Shown here: one piece after another, positions 54,659 through 61,077 of the stretch
How positions within the stretch are numbered: the stretch's first letter is position 1
How the letters are laid out: every line of letters starts with the position of its first letter
Source: JASLPR01 sp964496475
GTDB lineage: Bacteria; Chloroflexota; UBA11872; VXNJ01
Direction: 5' to 3'
Assembly: GCA_964496475.1 (NCBI GenBank)
Contig: CAZBZS010000005.1
Location: 9,811 to 73,810, forward strand
DNA length: 64,000 nt
The notes under the pieces: generated by a model
Seen by the model: only the letters and a program-made list of their open reading frames with translations
Database searches by the model: none
Told to the model about the DNA's origin: nothing
Translations under genes and position numbers: made by a program

Positions 54659-56224
54659 ATGCTGATCACGCCGAAATCCGAGCGGAAGAATGCTTCTGAT
54701 TTTCCGCCTGTGCAGCGCCGACCCATCCACTCGGGCAAACTGAAAATCCTATTGATCAAGCCCGATGTGGGAGAGCTGAGCGTCGGGTTCACCAGTCTGG
54801 CGCGGGTCCCTCCACTCGATCTTCTAATGGTGGCTGCGTCGGCAGACGGCCACGAAATGTTAATCCTTGATAATCGCCTAGAGGAAGATGGCGTCTTGGA
54901 AGCGCGGATAGACGATTTCGAGCCCCACGTCGTTGGGGTCACTGCCTACTCAGCGGAGGCGGAGTCGACCAAGGAGATTTGTCGGCACGTACGCGCTCTT
55001 CGACCTGACGTCCCGATCATACAGGGGGGGTATCACGCTGCGATGGCCCCGGAAGACGCGATGGATGAGCCGACGGTGGATTTCTTGGTGATGGGGGAGG
55101 CCGAGTCGATTCTGTCGCCGCTGCTTAACGCCATGCAGGCTGGCCACGGATTTGAAAGTGTTCAAGGAATCGCATATCGGTCGGGCGATCAGCTGGTGTT
55201 TACGGAAGCGCCGATGCCGATCAATGACCTGGATACGCTTCCATTTCCTGACTGGGACCTCGTAGCCAACTATCAGCACGAGTACTACCTGAATGTGATG
55301 GGTGTCGTCGCCACGGTCGAGTCAACTCGCGGCTGCCCGTTTGACTGCAGCTTTTGCTCCGTCTGGGTGTTCAACAATCGCGGGTACCGAAAGAAGAGTC
55401 CGGAAAGAATCCTGGAGGAGTTGGACCGGCTTCCTCAGGGCGTCGAGGTTGCTGCCTTCGTGGATGATGAGTTCTGGGTGGACGCGCCTCGTTCGCTGGA
55501 GCTTGCCGACCTACTGCATCAGCAGCCTGAGGACTGGCGGGGCAAGAACTGGCGATATTGGGCACAAGTCCGCACCGGTGACATCGCCCGGCGGCCCGAA
55601 CTTGTTGAGAAATGGTCAGAAGTTGGGATGAAGGTCCTCCTGCTCGGCATTGAATCCATCAAGAATTCTGAGCTCAAAGATCTTCACAACAAGCGAAGTA
55701 ACATCGAGCAGGCCACTACTGCTCTCGGCACCATGAAGAAACATGGCATCGAGGCTTGGGGTTGCTTCATAGTCAATCCCGAGTGGATAGAGGAAGACTT
55801 CATCGAGCTTGAAGGGTTTGTGCGCGATCATGAGATCGCGTTTCCTCAATATACGGTGCTGACTCCGCTTCCGGGCACGCCTCTAACCGACGGACTGATC
55901 GAATCCGGTCAGCTCGTTCCCGAGGATTTGAAGTCACAACTGCTGGATTTCCTCCACGCTTCAACCCGGACGACACTGCCACTTGACAAGTTCTACGAGC
56001 GTCTGGCGTCGCTTTACCGCACCACCGGAGTCCGAAGCAGCGCCAGCCTGTATCGCCGAATGGTTCGCAACGGCGTGCTGTCGCGCGAGTGGCTGCAGAC
56101 AGACATGGGTAGGCGGGTTCGGGCGTTTTTCGAGGATTTGTGCAAGGTAGATACCTACACCTACGCCCACCGGCTTCTGGGCGACGACGTGACCGCGCAT
56201 CTAGATCCTACTGCTGGCAGGTAG
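54659..56224 (+). CDS. B12-binding radical SAM protein
   Basis: A 521-residue protein. The N-terminal third is a cobalamin-binding domain (KILLIKPD, IDDFEPHVVGVTAYSAE, IIQGGYHAAMAPEDAM). The radical SAM core has the cluster motif C226-x3-C230-x2-C233 in GCPFDCSFCSVWVF, a GIES-like LLLGIESIKN block, and a PLPGTPLTDGL end. Family members do methylations and ring formation in hopanoid, bacteriochlorophyll and peptide pathways. The substrate here is not predictable, and no pathway partner adjoins. Confidence 0.92.
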   Translation: MLITPKSERKNASDFPPVQRRPIHSGKLKILLIKPDVGELSVGFTSLARVPPLDLLMVAASADGHEMLILDNRLEEDGVLEARIDDFEPHVVGVTAYSAEAESTKEICRHVRALRPDVPIIQGGYHAAMAPEDAMDEPTVDFLVMGEAESILSPLLNAMQAGHGFESVQGIAYRSGDQLVFTEAPMPINDLDTLPFPDWDLVANYQHEYYLNVMGVVATVESTRGCPFDCSFCSVWVFNNRGYRKKSPERILEELDRLPQGVEVAAFVDDEFWVDAPRSLELADLLHQQPEDWRGKNWRYWAQVRTGDIARRPELVEKWSEVGMKVLLLGIESIKNSELKDLHNKRSNIEQATTALGTMKKHGIEAWGCFIVNPEWIEEDFIELEGFVRDHEIAFPQYTVLTPLPGTPLTDGLIESGQLVPEDLKSQLLDFLHASTRTTLPLDKFYERLASLYRTTGVRSSASLYRRMVRNGVLSREWLQTDMGRRVRAFFEDLCKVDTYTYAHRLLGDDVTAHLDPTAGR

Positions 56225-56356
56225 TGTCTCGGTTTTTTGGACCGAATTCTTTGGTCGAGGAGCTGATCGGTAGCGACGTCGGAATCCCGACGATTGCTGT
56301 TACGATATAGGGTGAATCTGGCGATCGTTCGCCCGCCTCGATATGAGTAGGTCACG

Positions 56357-56716
56357 ATGAACTGCCCGGAGTGCGATCACGAAAATACCGAAGGGGCTTG
56401 GCTCTGCATAAACTGTGGTGCCAAGCTGCCGCGCGCCGAGGAAGCTGAGCGGGAGGCCGCCGAGGAAGTCGAGAGTATCGAAGAGCCAAGTCCATTCGAA
56501 CCGACCATAAGCGAGAATCTTCGGCGCTTGCGCGAACGGACGGCGAGCGGGGAGTCAGCCAGGCCCTCGCGGCCGCGGCGTGCGCCGGACCGACCTGCCA
56601 TGCCGGGTCTTCCCAAGCTGCCCGGAGGGGTGGTATTCGGCTTTGCGCCGACATTCTGGCTCGTCGTTGCCGCGCTTCTCCTCGTAATCGCGCTAACCCT
56701 TTCTTCGTTTCAGTAG
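56357..56716 (+). CDS. Zinc-ribbon protein with C-terminal membrane anchor
   Basis: A 119-residue protein. The N-terminus is a double-CXXC zinc ribbon (MNCPECDHENTEGAWLCINC), followed by an acidic, Ser/Arg-rich linker and a single membrane helix at the C-terminus (FWLVVAALLLVIALTLSSF). Such small proteins are often uncharacterised membrane-tethered adaptors. It lies between the radical SAM gene and the cytochrome b fragment on the same strand. Confidence 0.72.
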   Translation: MNCPECDHENTEGAWLCINCGAKLPRAEEAEREAAEEVESIEEPSPFEPTISENLRRLRERTASGESARPSRPRRAPDRPAMPGLPKLPGGVVFGFAPTFWLVVAALLLVIALTLSSFQ

Positions 56717-56854
56717 CTGGTTCGCAAGCTCAAGAACTAACGCCGCAGGTAGTTCCAGCTTTTACTACGCTCGAGGGAGGAGCGAACCCCTCGAATACTC
56801 GAGGCTGTCTGGCCTGGCCGAGTTCCGCTCCGATCCGCTGACGATTGAGTCGAA

Positions 56855-57400
56855 ATGCTGTACTGCCTGGGCGGGATAACGCTGTTCTTGCTCCTCATTC
56901 AGGTGATAACGGGGGCGCTGCTGGCGCTTTATTACGTGCCGAAGCCGGACCACGCGTATGACAGCGTGGTGTTCATCACGTATGAGGTGAGCATGGGCTG
57001 GCTGGTGCGAGGGATGCACCACTGGGCGGGGAATCTCGTGGTGGTGACGGTGGGGCTGCATATGCTGCGGGTGTTCTATCACGCAGCGTACAAACCGCTG
57101 AAGGAATTGAACTGGGTGATGGGGGTGTTCCTCCTGGTGATGGTGCTGGCGTTTGCGTTTACCGGCTATCTGCTGCCGTGGAACCAGACGGCGTACTGGG
57201 CGACGATGGTGGGGACGAGTGTGCTGGGGACGGTACCGGGCGTGGGCGATTTCCTTTTACAGCTGGTGCGCGGCGGGACGGAGCTGGGGGCGGTGGCGCT
57301 GGTGCGGTTCTTCTGGGCGCATGTGTTCCTGCTTCCACTGGTGGCGGCAGTGCTGATGGCAGGGCACCTGCTGATGGTGAGGCGGCAGCGCAACGCCTAG
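56855..57400 (+). CDS. Cytochrome b N-terminal module, truncated and orphan
   Basis: A 181-residue protein with the four-helix N-terminal half of cytochrome b. Heme b ligands are present as two His pairs: HHWAGN with LHMLRVFYH, and WAHVFLLP with GHLLMVRR. The N-terminus begins in helix A (MLYCLGGITLFLLLIQ), so about 30 residues that usually precede it are missing, and the in-frame codon before is preceded by TGA. No Rieske protein, subunit IV or cytochrome c lies nearby. It may be a remnant or a divergent small cytochrome. Confidence 0.82.
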   Translation: MLYCLGGITLFLLLIQVITGALLALYYVPKPDHAYDSVVFITYEVSMGWLVRGMHHWAGNLVVVTVGLHMLRVFYHAAYKPLKELNWVMGVFLLVMVLAFAFTGYLLPWNQTAYWATMVGTSVLGTVPGVGDFLLQLVRGGTELGAVALVRFFWAHVFLLPLVAAVLMAGHLLMVRRQRNA

Positions 57401-57436
57401 ACTCGGGAGTGGAGTGGAATTGACCGCAGGGGGACC

Positions 57437-58588
57437 GTGGCCGGGAAAGACAAGGACGGTCTGCGTGAGGTGGCGGGGCTGTTCCTGAAGCTGGGAACGA
57501 TCGCTTTTGGCGGACCGGCGGCGCACATAGCAATGTTCCGGGATGAGGTGGTGGAGAGACGGAGATGGATGAGCGAGCAGCGTTTCTTGGATCTCATGGG
57601 CGCGACCAGCCTGATTCCGGGTCCGAATTCGACGGAGATGGCAATCCACATTGGACTGGAGCGGGCCGGGTGGAGGGGGCTGGTCGCGGCGGGGGCGTTG
57701 TTCATTCTGCCGGCATTCATAATCGTGACTGCGCTTGCATGGGTGTACGTGGAATACGGGGAGATCCCGGCGGTGCAGTGGGGGTTGTACGGGGTGAAGC
57801 CGGTTGTGATCGCGGTGGTGTTGAACGCGATCTGGGGCCTGGGGCGCACGGCGCTGAAACCGTGGTGGGCAGCGGCGATCGGATTGGTGGTTCTAGGCTT
57901 ATATATCGCCGGCTGGAACGAGCTGCTATTGCTGCTGGGCGGCGGTTTGGCCGGCGCGGCGAGAACAGGGCGTATTCCAGGGATCGGTAGAAGTGGTCTT
58001 GGAATGCTGGTGGCGCCCGGCCTGCTGGGCCCGACAGGGTGGGGGGTGGTGCAGGGTTTTAGCCTGACGCACCTGTTCTTGCTGTTCTTGAAGATCGGCG
58101 CGGTGCTGTATGGGAGCGGCTACGTGATACTGGCGTTCTTGCAGGGCGACCTGGTCGATCGTCTGGGCTGGCTTACGCAGCAGCAATTGTTGGACGCGGT
58201 GGCGATAGGCCAGGTGACGCCGGGTCCGGTGTTCACGACGGCAAGCTTCATAGGCTACGTGCTGGGCGGGCTGCCGGGAGCGGCGGTGGCGACGGTGGCG
58301 ATCTTTCTACCATCGTTCGTGTTCGTGGCGCTTTTGAATCCGCTGGTCACAAGACTACGAGCGAACGCGGCGGCGGGCGGATTTCTGGATGGAGTGAACG
58401 CGGCGGCGATCGGACTGATGGCGGGGGTGACGGTGTTACTGGCGAGGGCGGCGCTGGTGGACGTACCGACGTGGGTGCTGGCAGCGGTGGCGGCGGTGCT
58501 CATCGTGAGGTTTCGGGTGAGCTCGACGTGGCTGATGGGTCTGGGGTTGGCGGTGGGGCTGGTGGCGTGGCTGGTGGGAGGCTTATAG
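57437..58588 (+). CDS. chrA: Chromate transporter (ChrA, CHR family)
   Basis: A 383-residue protein with two homologous CHR halves and about ten membrane helices, starting at GTG 57437. The first half has FGGPAAHIAMFRDEVVERRR and GATSLIPGPNSTEMA; the second has GSGYVILAFLQGDLVDR and AIGQVTPGPVFTTA. ChrA proteins export chromate, often coupled to sulfate. With the sulfatases elsewhere on the scaffold, sulfate-linked function is possible but not shown. Codon use is very G-rich. Confidence 0.92.
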   Translation: MAGKDKDGLREVAGLFLKLGTIAFGGPAAHIAMFRDEVVERRRWMSEQRFLDLMGATSLIPGPNSTEMAIHIGLERAGWRGLVAAGALFILPAFIIVTALAWVYVEYGEIPAVQWGLYGVKPVVIAVVLNAIWGLGRTALKPWWAAAIGLVVLGLYIAGWNELLLLLGGGLAGAARTGRIPGIGRSGLGMLVAPGLLGPTGWGVVQGFSLTHLFLLFLKIGAVLYGSGYVILAFLQGDLVDRLGWLTQQQLLDAVAIGQVTPGPVFTTASFIGYVLGGLPGAAVATVAIFLPSFVFVALLNPLVTRLRANAAAGGFLDGVNAAAIGLMAGVTVLLARAALVDVPTWVLAAVAAVLIVRFRVSSTWLMGLGLAVGLVAWLVGGL

Positions 58589-58722
58589 GGACGAGCCGGC
58601 TCAGGCCGGGGTGACCATTCGGGACTAGGGTGGTCGGCAGGCTGGCTCAGTGTGTTCACCTATGCAAAAGCGGTGGGCCAGCCTGGTGGCGGGCCGTCGT
58701 GATTCCGTCATGGTCTCCTCGT

Positions 58723-59541
58723 TCAGGCGGTGATAAATTTCTCGATATGGGCGGCGACGGCATCAGATTTCTCGTGGTTCAACATGTGGGCGGCGCCGGG
58801 GAAGAGCACTGTTTCGGCATCCGCAATGGATTGTGAGAACAACTCGGCGTAGGTGGGAGCGATCACGCCGTCGTCCTTACCCCAGATGACGAGGGTGGGC
58901 ATCGTCAGCCGGTAGAGCCGTCTGGCAAGGCCTCGATCCGGGATGGGCCACAGGTATCGGACCGCCGAGGACATGGTCTTAACCCGTTCTACGAGGTGCT
59001 CGATGATCGCCTTTCCCTCGGAGGTAGCAGGGTCCACTTCAGTCGCCACTTCCTGCGGAGCCCTGGCAATGGCCATCGCGCCGGTCGAATTCGGGTCCGA
59101 GTAAAAGGCCTTCGCCATGTCCCGCGGTGAGGCGGCGAAGAAGTCGAAGGTCGGTGCGGAATCATCCCAGAGCCCGAACGGCGCCATCAACACAAGGTGG
59201 CTGATGCGGCCGGGAGCGACGGCGGCCAATTCGGCCGCGAACATCCCACCGAGCGAATGCCCGACCAGCGGGATCCGATCTAGGCTTAGCCGGTCGATCA
59301 ACTCGGCGTAATAAATGACCAGATCGTGGATGTCGGTGAGGTGTTCGGCGCCGGTCGAGCCACCGAAACCGGGGAGCAAAGGGGCGACAACCCGGTGGCG
59401 TCGGGCGAGCTCAGCTACGAGCGGGTCGTCGTCGATTCTGATGACGCCGTGAAGATAAAGAAGAGGGGCGCCCTCTCCTCGCTCCAAGATTTCGACATCG
59501 AAGGCACCGTCGTTTAGCGTTATCTTCTCCGTCTCGCTCAT
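58723..59541 (-). CDS. Alpha/beta-fold hydrolase
   Basis: A 272-residue hydrolase from ATG 59541, which overlaps the upstream gene's stop in ATGA; a longer frame to 59598 is unlikely. The nucleophile elbow is GHSLGGMFA, the acid is in VIWGKDDGV, and the His is in PGAAHMLNHE. The oxyanion region is LYLHGV. Family members cleave esters, C-C bonds or haloalkanes. Coupling to the flavin monooxygenase suggests hydrolysis of its product (inference). Confidence 0.9.
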   Translation of the reverse strand: MSETEKITLNDGAFDVEILERGEGAPLLYLHGVIRIDDDPLVAELARRHRVVAPLLPGFGGSTGAEHLTDIHDLVIYYAELIDRLSLDRIPLVGHSLGGMFAAELAAVAPGRISHLVLMAPFGLWDDSAPTFDFFAASPRDMAKAFYSDPNSTGAMAIARAPQEVATEVDPATSEGKAIIEHLVERVKTMSSAVRYLWPIPDRGLARRLYRLTMPTLVIWGKDDGVIAPTYAELFSQSIADAETVLFPGAAHMLNHEKSDAVAAHIEKFITA

Positions 59542-60773
59542 CCCCCGGCGGCGGCAGCCACGGTCGATTTGTCCCTGGAGATCGCATTTTGAGGCCACCA
59601 GTGGTCCTCGTAGTCAGACCAGAGATGGCGGAGATTCGGCAGGACTTTTTCGGCGGTGAGTTTGATGTTTTCCTTGGCTAGCTCGTGGGGTGCGGAGCCG
59701 AACTGGTTGAGGATCATGAGATGGCCTACTCGCAGGTCCTTGATGACCTTCTCGAGCTGCTCGGTAACCTGGGACGGGGTGCCAGCGACGATGTTGCCCG
59801 CCTCTCGCAAATCGTCGAAAGTCTTGGTGTCAGAACCTTCTCTGCCAAATCGTGAAATGGTCTGGGCAAGCAGGCCCGCCCTAATAGTTTCCAGGCTTCG
59901 ATAGCCGGGCGCGTCGGAGAATCCCTCGTAGGTGTGCAGCATCTTGTTATAGAAGTACTCGGCATGCTCGGCCCATTTGTCCTGAAGCTGTTGCTCATTC
60001 TCGGCAACACATACCAGCTGGAGAAATCCGGCGTGATAAGGGTTGTCGACACCGACTTCGTTGGCCACCTTCCAGAAGCCATCCATCACTTTCTTACCCC
60101 GCTTGAATCCTGAGTAGGAGAGGTAGGCGTAAAGGTGGCCCTTCTCAATGCACGAAGCCCAAGTCTCAATGGAGCCAGCGCCGGGCACCCAGACGGGCGG
60201 ACGGGGTTTCTGAAGGGGGCGCGGCCAAATGTTTACGTAGCGAAGCTGGGTGTATTTGCCGTTGAACGAGAAGATGTCCTCTTCTTCCCACGCCCTGAGG
60301 ATTAAATCTTCCGCCTCGGCGTATTTCTCGCGCAATATCGCCGGGCTGACGCCGTATCCGTAGGCGGTGTCCATGCAGGTGCCGGTCGGGAACCCGGCAA
60401 CCAAGCGGCCACCGCTTATACAGTCCAGCATGGCGAACTCTTCGGCAACACGGATGGGAGGATCGTAAAGCGCAATCGAGTTGCCCATGACGATGATCGC
60501 CACGTCACGAGTTTCGCGCGCCATGACGGAGGCCATGAGATTGGGCGAGGGCATGATGCCGTAGGCGTTTTGATGATGTTCGTTGACGCAGATGCCGTCG
60601 TAGCCCACCTCAGCGGCGAATTTGAGCTCGTCGAGGGTCTGGTTGTAGATTGTGTAAGCGGTCTCGGGATCAAAGAGGTGCGCCGGGACATCAACCCATA
60701 CGCTTCGGTATTTCTCGCGGAAATCGTTTGGCAGCTCCCGGTACGGGCACAGGTGAAACATTTCGATCTTCAT
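59538..60773 (-). CDS. Luciferase-like (LLM class) flavin-dependent monooxygenase
   Basis: A 411-residue LLM-class oxidoreductase from ATG 60773 after a GGGGGTCAG element; the drawn-out frame to 60791 adds six residues. Family blocks include DELKFAAEVGYDGICVNEHH, VAEEFAMLDCISGGRLVAGF and WPRPLQKPRPPVWVPGAG. Such enzymes use FMNH2 and oxygen to hydroxylate or cleave aldehydes, sulfonates, ketones or heterocycles. It is coupled to the alpha/beta hydrolase. SAR202-type Chloroflexota are known for many LLM paralogues. Confidence 0.92.
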   Translation of the reverse strand: MKIEMFHLCPYRELPNDFREKYRSVWVDVPAHLFDPETAYTIYNQTLDELKFAAEVGYDGICVNEHHQNAYGIMPSPNLMASVMARETRDVAIIVMGNSIALYDPPIRVAEEFAMLDCISGGRLVAGFPTGTCMDTAYGYGVSPAILREKYAEAEDLILRAWEEEDIFSFNGKYTQLRYVNIWPRPLQKPRPPVWVPGAGSIETWASCIEKGHLYAYLSYSGFKRGKKVMDGFWKVANEVGVDNPYHAGFLQLVCVAENEQQLQDKWAEHAEYFYNKMLHTYEGFSDAPGYRSLETIRAGLLAQTISRFGREGSDTKTFDDLREAGNIVAGTPSQVTEQLEKVIKDLRVGHLMILNQFGSAPHELAKENIKLTAEKVLPNLRHLWSDYEDHWWPQNAISRDKSTVAAAAGG

Positions 60774-60810
60774 CTGACCCCCCATCGGCACGCGAGATGG
60801 GCCGAACTGT

Positions 60811-61053
60811 ATGGTGGATACGGTGATGCAGTCAAGCGGGGAGGGCGGGGGGTTGGCTCAGTGTATGGCCGGTATGGAACTAGACCGAATGTGCGTGGTC
60901 AATGTACGGCGCCTTCATGACACTGACCGGAGCGGATGGAATCTTTTGTTGAATTTCATTCCGTTGATCGGATTTATAGTATTTCTTGTGTATTGTCTAC
61001 AGCAAGGAACTCAAGGTGAAAATAGACTCGGGCGGGATTCGCGATATGAATAG
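60811..61053 (+). pseudogene. C-terminal remnant of a DUF805 membrane protein
   Basis: The last 45 residues of an 80-residue frame match the end of DUF805 proteins: VRRLHDTDRSGWNLLL, then FIPLIGFIVFLVYC and the GTQGENRLGRD tail. DUF805 proteins are usually about 120 residues with three or four helices; the front is missing, and the first 30 residues here are unrelated. It looks like a truncated gene. Confidence 0.6.
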
Positions 61054-61077
61054 GTTGAGGACGGGTATTCTGGCTCG

